64,000 nucleotides of DNA, from contig NZ_CP125378.1 in NCBI RefSeq assembly GCF_034008635.1, positions 5,270,501-5,334,500 of the forward strand, in the 5' to 3' direction. The notes below the pieces were generated by a model, which did not search any database, had not been told where the DNA came from, and saw nothing but the letters and a program-made list of their open reading frames with translations. Below, one piece after another: positions 53,880 to 64,000 of this stretch (the first letter of the stretch is position 1; every line of letters starts with the position of its first letter). Source of the stretch: Pseudomonas sp. P8_229. GTDB taxonomy: Bacteria; Pseudomonadota; Gammaproteobacteria; Pseudomonadales; Pseudomonadaceae. Made by a program: the position numbers and the translations under genes.

Positions 53880-55082
53880 ATGGCCACTGCCGAAAACACT
53901 CAAACTCAAGACAACACCCCCGACACCGGCAATCCGCGCAAGCGCAAAGTGATGCTGCTGGTGCTGGCCGTCGTGGTCCTGCTCGCCGGTGCCGGCGTCT
54001 GGGCGTATCACGAATTCATCGGGCGCTGGAACGAGAGCACCGATGACGCCTACGTCAACGGCAACGTGGTGGAAATCACCCCGTTGGTCACCGGCACCGT
54101 GGTCAGCATTGGCGCTGACGATGGTGATCTGGTTCACGAAGGCCAGGTGCTGATCAACTTCGACCCGAACGATGCCGAAGTCGGCCTGCAAAGTGCCCAG
54201 GCGAAACTGGCGCGCACTGTGCGTCAGGTGCGCGGCCTGTACAGCAACGTCGATGGCATGAAAGCCCAGGTCAACGCGCAACAGGCTGAAGTGCAGAAGG
54301 CGCAGGACAACTTCAACCGCCGGAAAAACCTCGCCGCTGGCGGGGCGATTTCCCAGGAAGAACTGTCCCACGCTCGCGACGACCTGACCTCGGCGCAAAA
54401 CGCCCTGGCCAATGCCAAACAGCAACTGAAAACCACCAGTGCACTGGTCGATGACACGGTGGTCTCGTCGCACCCGGACGTGATGTCGGCGGCTGCCGAC
54501 CTGCGTCAGGCTTACCTGACCAATGCGCGCAGCACCCTGATCGCGCCGGTCACCGGTTACGTCGCCAAGCGCACCGTGCAACTCGGTCAACGCGTCCAGC
54601 CGGGCACGGCGCTGATGGCGGTGATTCCGCTGGATCAGCTGTGGATCGACGCCAACTTCAAGGAAACCCAACTGCGTGACATGCGCATCGGCCAACCGGT
54701 GGACATCGAGTCCGACATCTACGGCAGCAGCGTGAAGTACAGCGGCACCGTCGACAGCCTCGGCGCCGGGACCGGCAGCGCGTTTGCCTTGCTGCCGGCG
54801 CAGAACGCCACCGGTAACTGGATCAAGATCGTGCAGCGCGTGCCGGTGCGGATTCACATCAATGCCGAAGAGCTGGCGAAAAACCCGCTGCGGGTCGGCC
54901 TGTCGACCAACGTTGAAGTGAATCTGCACGACCAGAGCGGTCCGGTGCTGGCCCAGCAGCCGCCACAAAAGGCCTCGTTCAGCACCAACGTCTACGACCG
55001 GCAACTGGCCGAAGCCGACGCGATGATCGCGCAACTGATCCACGACAACAGCGCTGCGGTCAGCAAAACCGCGCAACGCTGA
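53880..55082 (+). CDS. EmrA/HlyD-family membrane fusion protein
   Basis: 400 residues: cytoplasmic N-terminus, one anchor helix (MLLVLAVVVLLAGAGVWAY, about 24-42), then the EmrA motif STDDAYVNGNVVEITPLVTGTV starting near 54, a coiled-coil hairpin (100-190), and LIAPVTGYVAKRTVQLGQRVQPGTALMAVIPLDQLWIDANFKETQL segments around 225-270. It links the inner-membrane EmrB-type pump to the outer-membrane channel. Fourteen bases after the channel gene; a REP pair separates it from the pump gene. Confidence 0.92.
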   Translation: MATAENTQTQDNTPDTGNPRKRKVMLLVLAVVVLLAGAGVWAYHEFIGRWNESTDDAYVNGNVVEITPLVTGTVVSIGADDGDLVHEGQVLINFDPNDAEVGLQSAQAKLARTVRQVRGLYSNVDGMKAQVNAQQAEVQKAQDNFNRRKNLAAGGAISQEELSHARDDLTSAQNALANAKQQLKTTSALVDDTVVSSHPDVMSAAADLRQAYLTNARSTLIAPVTGYVAKRTVQLGQRVQPGTALMAVIPLDQLWIDANFKETQLRDMRIGQPVDIESDIYGSSVKYSGTVDSLGAGTGSAFALLPAQNATGNWIKIVQRVPVRIHINAEELAKNPLRVGLSTNVEVNLHDQSGPVLAQQPPQKASFSTNVYDRQLAEADAMIAQLIHDNSAAVSKTAQR

Positions 55083-55095
55083 CCTGCACTGACCT

Positions 55096-55184
55096 TGTAG
55101 GAGCGAGCCTGCTCGCGATAGCGGTGTGTCAGACCCAGTTTCCACGACTGATACACCGCTATCGCGAGCAGGCTCACTCCTACA
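55096..55184. repeat. REP inverted pair inside the efflux operon
   Basis: Arms 55096-55119 and 55161-55184 differ by one base (GAGCGAGCC against GAGTGAGCC). The pairing extends inward through TAGCGGTGT/ACACCGCTA, making an unusually long stem. Located between the fusion-protein and pump genes. Confidence 0.9.
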
Positions 55185-55221
55185 GAGGGCCCGGCGCTAA
55201 TCAGGTTTCACAGGATTGACA

Positions 55222-56751
55222 ATGAGCAATAACGCCTCTTTCACGCCGCCCAGCCTGTTGCTCAGCACCATCGGCCTGTCGCTGGCGACATTCATGCAAG
55301 TGCTCGACACCACCATTGCCAACGTGGCGCTGCCGACGATTTCCGGCAACCTCGGGGTGAGCTCGGAGCAGGGTACCTGGGTGATCACCTCGTTTGCCGT
55401 AAGTAACGCCATTGCGCTGCCGCTGACCGGTTGGCTCAGTCGGCGTTTCGGTGAGGTGAAGCTGTTTTTGTGGGCCACCATTCTGTTCGTGTTGGCCTCG
55501 TTTCTCTGCGGTATCTCGACGTCGATGCCGGAATTGATCGGCTTCCGCGTCCTGCAAGGGTTGGTCGCCGGGCCGCTGTATCCGATGACGCAAACCCTGT
55601 TGATCGCGGTCTATCCGCCGGCGAGGCGCGGCATGGCCCTGGCGTTACTGGCGATGGTCACGGTGGTCGCGCCGATTGCCGGGCCGATTCTCGGGGGCTG
55701 GATTACTGACAGTTACAGCTGGCCGTGGATCTTCTTCATCAACGTGCCGATCGGCATCTTTGCGGTAATGGTGGTGCGTTCGCAACTGGCCAAACGCCCG
55801 GTGGAAACCAGCCGTCAGCCGATGGATTACGTCGGTCTGATCACGCTGATCATTGGTGTCGGCGCGTTGCAGGTGATCCTCGACAAGGGCAATGATCTGG
55901 ACTGGTTCGAGTCGAACTTCATCATCATCGGCGCGGCGATTTCGGTGATTGCGCTGGCGGTGTTCGTGATCTGGGAAATGACTGACCAGCATCCGGTGGT
56001 CAACCTGCGCTTGTTCGCGCACCGCAACTTCCGCATCGGCACGCTGGTGCTGGTGTTGGGTTACGCCGGGTTCTTCGGCATCAACCTGATCCTGCCTCAG
56101 TGGTTGCAGACGCAGATGGGTTACACCGCGACCTGGGCCGGTCTGGCCGTGGCGCCGATCGGCATTCTGCCGGTGTTGCTGTCGCCGTTTGTCGGCAAGT
56201 ACGCGAACAAGTTCGACCTGCGCCTGCTGGCCGGTCTGGCGTTCCTCGCGATTGGCCTGAGCTGCTTTATGCGCGCTGAGTTCACCAACGAAGTCGACTT
56301 CCAGCACATCGCCCTGGTGCAGCTGTTCATGGGGATTGGCGTGGCGCTGTTCTTCATGCCGACCCTGAGCATCCTGATGTCGGACCTGCCGCCGAGCCAG
56401 ATCGCCGACGGTGCGGGCCTGGCGACCTTCCTGCGGACACTGGGCGGCAGCTTCGCGGCATCGCTGACCACGTGGATCTGGATTCGCCGCGCCGATCAGC
56501 ACCATGCGTACATGAGCGAAAGCATCAGCACCTATGAGCCGGCGACCCGCGAGACCTTGAATCATTTAGGCGGCGCGAGCCAGTCGGCGTACGCGCAGAT
56601 GGATCAGATCCTCACCAGCCAGGCGTACATGCTCTCCACCGTGGATTACTTCACGTTGTTGGGCTGGGGCTTCATGGGGTTGATTCTGATTGTGTGGCTG
56701 GCCAAGCCACCGTTTGCCGCAAAAGCAGGCCCGGCGGCTTCCGGGCACTGA
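55222..56751 (+). CDS. EmrB/QacA-type MFS drug exporter (DHA2, 14 helices)
   Basis: 509 residues from ATG at 55222 (AGGA seven bases before; TTG at 55216 is possible). DHA2 signatures: LATFMQVLDTTIANVALPTISG in helix 1 (about 18-39), GWLSRRFGEVK loop, PIAGPILGGWITDSYSWPWIFFINVPIG (motif C and D region, about 150-177). Proton-driven pump that with the preceding two proteins forms a tripartite exporter. Substrate unknown; the MarR control suggests aromatic or hydrophobic toxicants. Confidence 0.92.
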   Translation: MSNNASFTPPSLLLSTIGLSLATFMQVLDTTIANVALPTISGNLGVSSEQGTWVITSFAVSNAIALPLTGWLSRRFGEVKLFLWATILFVLASFLCGISTSMPELIGFRVLQGLVAGPLYPMTQTLLIAVYPPARRGMALALLAMVTVVAPIAGPILGGWITDSYSWPWIFFINVPIGIFAVMVVRSQLAKRPVETSRQPMDYVGLITLIIGVGALQVILDKGNDLDWFESNFIIIGAAISVIALAVFVIWEMTDQHPVVNLRLFAHRNFRIGTLVLVLGYAGFFGINLILPQWLQTQMGYTATWAGLAVAPIGILPVLLSPFVGKYANKFDLRLLAGLAFLAIGLSCFMRAEFTNEVDFQHIALVQLFMGIGVALFFMPTLSILMSDLPPSQIADGAGLATFLRTLGGSFAASLTTWIWIRRADQHHAYMSESISTYEPATRETLNHLGGASQSAYAQMDQILTSQAYMLSTVDYFTLLGWGFMGLILIVWLAKPPFAAKAGPAASGH

Positions 56752-56759
56752 TCCCGCAA

Positions 56760-56870
56760 GATCGTTCCCACGCTCTGCGTGGGAATGCCTCAACGGACGC
56801 TCTGCGTTCGGCTCTGGATGGGACGCGGAGCGTCCCGGGCTGCATTCCCACGCGGAGCGTGGGAACGATC
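56760..56870. repeat. Inverted repeat of the CGTTCCCACGCTCTGCGTGGGAATG family
   Basis: GATCGTTCCCACGCTCTGCG (from 56760) and its counterpart CGCGGAGCGTGGGAACGATC ending at 56870 form an inverted pair with internal ACGCTCTGCGT and ACGCGGAGCGT sub-repeats. A second well-known Pseudomonas intergenic repeat class, unrelated to the GGGAGC REPs. Its right end touches the lpxH stop. Confidence 0.8.
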
Positions 56871-57621
56871 ATGCGCTTGGGGCGGGCAGGGCTGGCGGCG
56901 GGGCGAAGTCGAACGGCGCCAACGCGTAGCCGCTTTCATCCACCTGCAACGCCCAACCCTGGCGATCCCAATCCCCCAGCACAATCCGCTTCGCCGCCTG
57001 CTCGCCGAGCTGCAGCTTGTGGATCGCCGGGCGATGGGTGTGCCCGTGGATCAGGGTTTTCACCCCGTACTCCTGCAAGATTCGCGGAATCTCTTGCGGC
57101 GTGACATCGACAATGTCGTTGGCCTTCATCCGCGTCTGCGCCCGGCTTTCGCTGCGCAGCTTGCGTGCCAGTTTATGGCGGGTGCTCAGTGGCAGATGGC
57201 GCAGGATGAACAGGGTGATCGGGTTGCGCAGGTAGCGACGCAGCTTCATGTAGGCTTCGTCGCGGGTGCACAGGCTGTCGCCGTGCATCAGCAAGACCGG
57301 CTCGCCGTAAAACTGCACGACACTCGGGTCCTTCAGCAGCGTGCAGCCGGCTTCTTTGCAGAACGCCTTGCCGAGCAGGAAGTCGCGATTGCCGTGCATC
57401 AGAAAGATCGCCGTGCCGCTGTCGCTGAGTTCGCGCAGGGCTTGGCAGATGGAACGCTGGAAGGGCGTCATGGCGTCGTCGCCAATCCACGCTTCGAAGA
57501 AGTCGCCAAGAATGTACAACGCACTCGCCGAGCGGGCGCGTCCAGCGAGCAAATCCAGAAACGCCCGGGTAATGTCCGGGCGCTCCTCTTCCAGATGCAA
57601 GTCTGAAATCAGCAATATCAC
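56869..57621 (-). CDS. lpxH: UDP-2,3-diacylglucosamine diphosphatase
   Basis: 250 residues, calcineurin-like phosphoesterase: ISDLHLEE (residues 5-12), [33 protein letters not shown] and [11 protein letters not shown] give the full set of metal ligands. It hydrolyses UDP-2,3-diacylglucosamine to lipid X in lipid A synthesis, on the inner face of the inner membrane. GTG start overlaps the ppiB stop (GTGA). Confidence 0.94.
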   Translation of the reverse strand: MILLISDLHLEEERPDITRAFLDLLAGRARSASALYILGDFFEAWIGDDAMTPFQRSICQALRELSDSGTAIFLMHGNRDFLLGKAFCKEAGCTLLKDPSVVQFYGEPVLLMHGDSLCTRDEAYMKLRRYLRNPITLFILRHLPLSTRHKLARKLRSESRAQTRMKANDIVDVTPQEIPRILQEYGVKTLIHGHTHRPAIHKLQLGEQAAKRIVLGDWDRQGWALQVDESGYALAPFDFAPPPALPAPSA

Positions 57622-58124
57622 GCTTCGATGATCTCGGCTTTCTCGATGATCACGTCGTCTGCTGGTACGTCCTGGTGGCCGGACTTGGAAGTGGTCGACA
57701 CACCTTTGATCTTGTCGACAACGTCGGTGCCAGCGGTCACTTTACCGAATACTGCGTAGCCCCAGCCTTGCACGTTCTTGCCGCTGTGGTTGAGGAAAGT
57801 GTTGTCGGCAACGTTGATGAAGAACTGCGCGGACGCCGAATGCGGCTCCATGGTGCGGGCCATGGCAACGGTGTATTTCTCGTTGGAAAGACCGTTGTCA
57901 GCTTCGTTCTGGATGCTTGGACGCTTGTCTTTCTTTTCTTTCATGCCTGGCTCGAAACCACCGCCCTGGATCATGAAGTTGCCGATGACACGGTGGAAAA
58001 CGGTGTTTTCGTAGTGACCGGCGTTGACGTACTCGATGAAGTTGGCGACGGTGATCGGCGCCTTTTCAGCGTTCAGTTCGATGACGATGTCGCCATGATT
58101 GGTGGTCAATTTAACTTGAGTCAT
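57618..58124 (-). CDS. ppiB: Cytoplasmic peptidyl-prolyl cis-trans isomerase (cyclophilin)
   Basis: 168 residues without signal peptide. Cyclophilin core: [15 protein letters not shown] (about 43-57), [32 protein letters not shown]. Catalytic arginine is in FHRV. It speeds proline isomerisation during folding. First gene of the ppiB-lpxH pair, divergent from glnS. Confidence 0.94.
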   Translation of the reverse strand: MTQVKLTTNHGDIVIELNAEKAPITVANFIEYVNAGHYENTVFHRVIGNFMIQGGGFEPGMKEKKDKRPSIQNEADNGLSNEKYTVAMARTMEPHSASAQFFINVADNTFLNHSGKNVQGWGYAVFGKVTAGTDVVDKIKGVSTTSKSGHQDVPADDVIIEKAEIIEA

Positions 58125-58150
58125 GATCGCTACTCTTTAGAGGAATTCGT

Positions 58151-58177
58151 GGTTTTGGGACATCGAGCCCCAAAACC
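58151..58177 (-). other. Hairpin in the ppiB leader
   Basis: GGTTTTGGG (58151-58159) and CCCAAAACC (58169-58177) can pair around a nine-base loop, 27 bases upstream of the ppiB start. There is no T-run. It may stabilise the mRNA or be fortuitous. Confidence 0.35.
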
Positions 58178-58373
58178 GGTTCAGCCAGCGTGGGCCAAGG
58201 TGCGCAGTTTAGCGTGACAGGCGCGAATTTCGAGGCTGTTTTTCAATTCCCGGCGATTAAATGCGCTCCTTTATAGGCCGTGCTCTGTCAGCCCCTTGAC
58301 AGCATCGGCTATGATAGCGGCTTTGTTTTGTCTGGCCCCCTCTGCGGCCGCGCACATGTAAGTCAAGGATCCT

Positions 58374-60071
<1,698 letters not shown>

Positions 60072-60092
60072 TTCAGCGTCAAGGAAACCAAC

Positions 60093-61475
60093 GTGCTAAC
60101 GATCTACAACACGCTCACCAAGAGCAAAGAAGTCTTCAAGCCGCTTGATGGCAACAATGTGCGCATGTACGTGTGCGGGATGACCGTGTACGACTACTGC
60201 CACATTGGCCACGGCCGCAGCATGGTCGCGTTCGACCTGGTGACCCGCTGGTTGCGATTCAGCGGTTATAACCTGACGTACGTGCGCAACATCACCGACA
60301 TCGAAGACAAGATCATCAATCGTGCTCGCGAAAACGGCGAGCCGTACGACGCGCTGACCGAGCGCATGATCACCGCGATGCACGAGGACGAGGCGCGGCT
60401 CAACATCCTCAAGCCGGACATGGAGCCGCGTGCCACCGATCATATTCCGGGCATGCTGAGCATGATCCAGACGCTGATCGACAAGGGTTACGCCTACGCC
60501 CCAGGCAATGGTGACGTGTACTACCGCGTCGCCAAGTTCATGGGTTACGGCAAGCTGTCGCGCAAGAAGATCGAAGACCTGCGCATCGGCGCGCGGATCG
60601 AAGTTGACGAAGCCAAGCAGGATCCGCTGGACTTCGTGCTGTGGAAAGCCACCAAACCGGGCGAGCCGAGCTGGGAATCGCCGTGGGGCGCCGGGCGTCC
60701 GGGCTGGCACATCGAGTGCTCGGTGATGTCCACCTGCTGCCTGGGCGAGACCTTCGACATTCATGGCGGCGGCAGCGATCTCGAGTTCCCGCACCACGAA
60801 AACGAAATCGCCCAGAGCGAAGCGGCCACCGGCAAGACCTACGCCAACGCGTGGATGCATTGCGGCATGATTCGTATCAATGGCGAGAAGATGTCCAAGT
60901 CCTTGAACAACTTCTTCACCATTCGCGACGTGCTGGAAAAGTACCACCCGGAAGTCGTGCGTTACCTGCTGGTGTCGAGCCACTACCGCAGCGCGATCAA
61001 CTATTCGGAAGACAACCTCAAGGACGCCAAAGGCGCACTCGAGCGTTTCTACCACGCGTTGAAAGGCCTGCCGACTGTGGCGCCGGCCGGCGGCGAAGCG
61101 TTCGTCGAGCGTTTCACCACGGTGATGAACGACGACTTCGGCACCCCGGAAGCCTGCGCCGTGCTCTTCGAGATGGTCCGTGAGATCAACCGTCTGCGCG
61201 AGAGCGATCTCGATGCAGCGGCGGGCCTGGCGGCACGTCTGAAAGAACTGGCGAGCGTGCTGGGCGTGTTGCAACTCGAAGCCGATGACTTCCTGCAGGC
61301 CGGCGCCGAAGGGCGTGTCGATGCAGCCGAAGTCGACGCGCTGATCGCTGCGCGTCTGGCGGCACGCGCCGGCAAGGACTGGGCCGAATCCGACCGCATC
61401 CGCGACCAGCTCACCGCCATGGGCGTGGTGCTGGAAGACGGCAAGGGCGGCACGACCTGGCGTCTGGCTGACTGA
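60093..61475 (+). CDS. cysS: Cysteinyl-tRNA synthetase
   Basis: 460 residues. HIGH motif with zinc cysteine in [18 protein letters not shown] (about 28-45), zinc ligands in [11 protein letters not shown] and the [15 protein letters not shown] segment, [14 protein letters not shown] at about 267-280. GTG start with AAGGAAACCAAC upstream. Followed by a clear terminator. Confidence 0.96.
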   Translation: MLTIYNTLTKSKEVFKPLDGNNVRMYVCGMTVYDYCHIGHGRSMVAFDLVTRWLRFSGYNLTYVRNITDIEDKIINRARENGEPYDALTERMITAMHEDEARLNILKPDMEPRATDHIPGMLSMIQTLIDKGYAYAPGNGDVYYRVAKFMGYGKLSRKKIEDLRIGARIEVDEAKQDPLDFVLWKATKPGEPSWESPWGAGRPGWHIECSVMSTCCLGETFDIHGGGSDLEFPHHENEIAQSEAATGKTYANAWMHCGMIRINGEKMSKSLNNFFTIRDVLEKYHPEVVRYLLVSSHYRSAINYSEDNLKDAKGALERFYHALKGLPTVAPAGGEAFVERFTTVMNDDFGTPEACAVLFEMVREINRLRESDLDAAAGLAARLKELASVLGVLQLEADDFLQAGAEGRVDAAEVDALIAARLAARAGKDWAESDRIRDQLTAMGVVLEDGKGGTTWRLAD

Positions 61476-61498
61476 TTGCTTGATCGCTGCAAAACAAA

Positions 61499-61522
61499 AC
61501 CCGCCTTGTGCGGGTTTTTTTT
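61499..61522 (+). terminator. Rho-independent terminator of glnS-cysS
   Basis: ACCCGC (61499-61504) pairs with GCGGGT (61510-61515), loop CTTGT, followed by eight T, 24 bases after the cysS stop. Confidence 0.9.
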
Positions 61523-61568
61523 CTGCTGGTTTGGAGGTTTGTGCTGTTCCCAGATTACGCCCTCGTCC

Positions 61569-61735
61569 TAACCCCTCTCCCCCAGGAGAGGGGACTGATT
61601 GGGGGATGCTGGAGGGATACACCGACCTGAACGTGTTGTGCCGAATCCATAATCGACTGGATCTTTCAGGTCGATGTACAGCGCCAGGCACCTCGGTCGG
61701 CTCCCTCTCCCCCTGGAGAGGGCTGGGGTGAGGGA
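61569..61735. repeat. CCCTCTCCCC-type inverted repeat
   Basis: CTAACCCCTCTCCCCCAGGA (about 61569-61588) with GAGAGGGG following, and CTCCCTCTCCCCCTGGAGAG (about 61702-61721) with GGGCTGGGGTGAGGG after it, are two copies of a C-rich intergenic repeat common in pseudomonads; each can fold on itself through CCTCTCC/GGAGAGG. The 344-base gap between cysS and the MFS gene holds only this and the terminator. Confidence 0.65.
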
Positions 61736-61819
61736 TTGCTTTTGACGTTCGCGTAGGTCTTGATGTCGGCAACGCGCTCAGCCGGATGCTGAGCGGCGAC
61801 GATTTGGAATGGAGACATC

Positions 61820-63028
61820 ATGGCTAATCACTATCGCGAGCTGCTGACGACCCCCGGTGCCACGGGGTTGGTGCTCGCGAGTTCTATCGCGCGATTGCCG
61901 CAGGCGATGATCGGCATTGGCATCATTACCATGCTCGTGGAGCAAACCGGTGTTTACTGGCTGGCCGGCGCCGTCGCCGGTACGTTTACCCTGGCCAATG
62001 CACTGATCGGCCCGTACATCTCGAAACTGGTTGATCAGCGTGGCCAAAGCCGTGTGCTGCCTGTCGTGACAACCTTCAGCATTGGCATGTTGCTGGCACT
62101 GATCATTGCCGTCTACATGAGGGCGCCGGCGGCATTGCTTTTCGTTCTGGCCGCACTGGCCGGGACAATGCCCAGCATGCCGTCGATGATCAGGGCCCGC
62201 TGGACGCAATTGTTCCGGGGCAAGCCGCAGCTGCACACGGCGTTCTCTCTGGATACGGTGCTGACTGAACTCGCTTACATCATCGGCCCGCCACTGGCGA
62301 TCGGCCTGAGCGTGAGCTTTTTCGCCGAAGCCGGGCCCCTTGTCGCGGTCGCACTGCTGGCCGTCGGGGTGACGGCGTTTCTCCTGCAACGCCAGACTGA
62401 ACCCAAGGTTGTTGTGGGTCATGCGATGCATACGGGCTCAACCCTGCGGATTCCTGGCGTTCCGACCATCGTGCTGGCGCTGTTGGCGATGGGCGCAATC
62501 GGCGGCTCAATCGATGTCGCCGTTGTCGCCTTCGCCAATGCGCAAGACTGGCCAGGCTCAGCGACCTTCATTCTCGCAGCCTATGCGTTCGGATCGCTTG
62601 TGGCTGGCCTGACGTTCGGCGCCTTGAAGGTTTCCGTGGCGATAGAAAAGCAGTTCTTTATCGGCATACTGGTCACGGCAATCACAGGCGTATTGCCCAT
62701 GTTCTCTCCTGACGTTTATGTCCTCTCGGCGATGCTGTTTATCGCCGGCATATCGTTTGCACCCACGATGGTCGTGGTGATGAAGCTGGGGACGATCATC
62801 ATCCCGCCGTCGAGGATCACTGAAGGGCTGACATGGATGACCACCGGCATCAGCATCGGGGTCGCACTTGGCGGCATGCTGGCGGGGTTGATCATCGACG
62901 CTTACGGCGCTCGGGCAGGGTTTGGCGTATCGATTTTCGCGGGGGTGGTGATGGTGTCGGTCGTGCTGGTCGGGCTGCGTACATTGAGTGCCGTTGCAAC
63001 CAGAAGTGTTGAGCCGGCTTGCCCGTAA
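61820..63028 (+). CDS. MFS transporter
   Basis: 402 residues with about 12 hydrophobic helices; MFS loop seen as GPYISKLVDQRGQSRVLPV near 57-75 and the symmetric second-half start SIDVAVVAFANAQDW near 228. It lacks a recognisable drug-specific motif. Preceded by TGGAGACATC, followed by a strong bidirectional terminator. Substrate unknown. Confidence 0.82.
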   Translation: MANHYRELLTTPGATGLVLASSIARLPQAMIGIGIITMLVEQTGVYWLAGAVAGTFTLANALIGPYISKLVDQRGQSRVLPVVTTFSIGMLLALIIAVYMRAPAALLFVLAALAGTMPSMPSMIRARWTQLFRGKPQLHTAFSLDTVLTELAYIIGPPLAIGLSVSFFAEAGPLVAVALLAVGVTAFLLQRQTEPKVVVGHAMHTGSTLRIPGVPTIVLALLAMGAIGGSIDVAVVAFANAQDWPGSATFILAAYAFGSLVAGLTFGALKVSVAIEKQFFIGILVTAITGVLPMFSPDVYVLSAMLFIAGISFAPTMVVVMKLGTIIIPPSRITEGLTWMTTGISIGVALGGMLAGLIIDAYGARAGFGVSIFAGVVMVSVVLVGLRTLSAVATRSVEPACP

Positions 63029-63051
63029 CGTGCTTTGTGGGAAGGCATTAA

Positions 63052-63085
63052 AAACCAGACCCGCCAAGTGCGGGTCTGGTTTTTT
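63052..63085. terminator. Bidirectional terminator between MFS gene and uppP
   Basis: AAACCAGACCCGC (63052-63064) and GCGGGTCTGGTTT (63070-63082) pair perfectly over 13 bases with loop CAAGT; six T follow on the plus strand and a T-run on the minus strand. Confidence 0.92.
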
Positions 63086-63095
63086 GGGGTTCAAA

Positions 63096-63968
63096 TCAAC
63101 TCAACAGCCCGCTACTGACCGCAACGATCAGGAAGATCCCCAGCACCGCGCGGTAGATGACAAACGGCCAGGTGGAGAACTTCTCAAGAAAACGCATCAG
63201 GCCCCAGATCGCGAAGAACGCCGAAATGCTGGCGATCACCAGACCGAACAGCAGATGCCCCCAGACTGACGCGGGAAGGTCGGCATGGAACAGCACCCAC
63301 AGCTCTTTCAGGCCCGCGAGCGCAATCGCCGGCAAACCCAGCAGAAACGAGAACCGCGCCGCTTCTTCACGTTTGAAGTCGAGGAACAGTGCCGCCGTCA
63401 GCGTCGATCCTGAGCGTGACACCCCGGGAATCAGCGCGCCGATCTGCGCAATCCCGACGATCAGCGCATCACGCAGACGCATCTCGCCCACCGTGCGGCG
63501 ATGGCGGCACGTAAGCTCGGCAGCGGCCAGCAGAATCGCCATGACCACGCAGGAGATCCCGATCACCATCAGGCCGCGCAGGGGCGAGTTGCAGGCATTG
63601 AGCGTCGAAGACAGCGCTATGCCGGCGATACCGATGGGAATCGTTGCCAGCACGATGGCCACTGCGAGGATGAACCATTGATTGTTGAAGTCACGCTGAC
63701 GCACTGCCTCGACGCTGCCGCCAACCACCTGCCGGACGTCACGCCAAAAATAACTGACCACCGCCGCCAGTGCGGCGAGTTGCATCGCTGCAGAAAACGC
63801 CGAGCCGGGATCCGGCCAGCCGAGCAGGGCCGGGACGATGCGCATGTGCGCGGTGGAGGAAACAGGCAGTAACTCGGTGATGCCTTGAATGATGCCGAGG
63901 ATGCCGATCTGCAGGTAATCCAGAGAGGCAAAGCCGATATCAAGGCCGGTAGAACAGATGTTGGTCAA
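63096..63968 (-). CDS. uppP: Undecaprenyl-diphosphatase (BacA/UppP family)
   Basis: 290 residues, polytopic. Active-site motifs: GIIQGITELLPVSSTAH (about 27-43, the Glu-rich region with serine and histidine) and ALIPGVSRSGST (near 197-208). It dephosphorylates undecaprenyl diphosphate for peptidoglycan and other envelope polymers and gives bacitracin tolerance. Start is TTG with AGGA eight bases upstream; the N-terminal 16 residues before LDYLQIG are longer than in typical BacA, so the start is uncertain. TELLPVSS replaces the usual TEFLPVSS, so it may be a second paralogue. Confidence 0.87.
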   Translation of the reverse strand: MTNICSTGLDIGFASLDYLQIGILGIIQGITELLPVSSTAHMRIVPALLGWPDPGSAFSAAMQLAALAAVVSYFWRDVRQVVGGSVEAVRQRDFNNQWFILAVAIVLATIPIGIAGIALSSTLNACNSPLRGLMVIGISCVVMAILLAAAELTCRHRRTVGEMRLRDALIVGIAQIGALIPGVSRSGSTLTAALFLDFKREEAARFSFLLGLPAIALAGLKELWVLFHADLPASVWGHLLFGLVIASISAFFAIWGLMRFLEKFSTWPFVIYRAVLGIFLIVAVSSGLLS

Positions 63969-64000
63969 AGCACTTATCCTGTGAGAATAAGAAAGGAGGG

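Overview
The window comes from a GC-rich Pseudomonas chromosome, most likely of the P. fluorescens/P. putida lineage. The evidence is the dense set of Pseudomonas-type REP inverted pairs, a Fur-controlled PrrF sRNA, a sigma54-driven CrcY-like sRNA next to the HMG-CoA lyase gene, the liu leucine-degradation genes with their MerR regulator, and Pseudomonas-style lpxH-ppiB-glnS-cysS housekeeping genes. I see no rRNA, tRNA, CRISPR, insertion sequence or prophage structural gene.

Left third (1-21.5 kb). A partial leucine-rich-repeat gene and a ZapE-type ATPase are followed by an archaic (Csu-type) chaperone-usher pilus operon: four spore-coat-U-domain pilins, chaperone, usher and two-domain tip subunit (1904-8514). 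Next is an ECF sigma/anti-sigma pair divergent from a membrane-anchored catalase-family peroxidase and a cytochrome b561. Both directions carry the same GGAATAA-N14-CGTCTT promoter. After an MFS transporter and a cytosolic-carboxypeptidase-like M14 enzyme comes the PrrF sRNA with its Fur box, a DUF6124 protein and a PrtR-like S24 repressor. The liuABCD operon runs leftward from 21466 to 15837.

Middle (21.5-37 kb). An acyl-CoA synthetase gene diverges from liuA. CrcY, liuE and liuR follow, with LiuR-type palindromes before liuA and before liuR. Then come a LysR regulator divergent from an acyl-CoA dehydrogenase, a phosphate-binding/OmpA fusion protein, exonuclease III, a GNAT enzyme and the tamA-tamB pair.

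Right (37-64 kb). A second, unrelated fimbrial locus (37166-50195) lies wholly on the minus strand. It combines usher, chaperone, pilin and a tip adhesin with a four-gene signalling block: LuxR-type response regulator, hybrid kinase with Hpt, EAL response regulator and hybrid kinase without Hpt. This matches the plan of P. aeruginosa cupD with rcsB/rcsC/pvrR/pvrS (and of Roc systems), so transcription and c-di-GMP turnover are probably linked to pilus assembly. Next are a DUF308 (HdeD-like) membrane protein fused to a papain-like domain, and a MarR-controlled tripartite EmrAB-type efflux operon with paired operators. The window ends with lpxH, ppiB, glnS, cysS, an MFS transporter and uppP.

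Starts were chosen from Shine-Dalgarno spacing, signal peptides and gene overlaps. Functions rest on motifs read by eye; no database search was possible.
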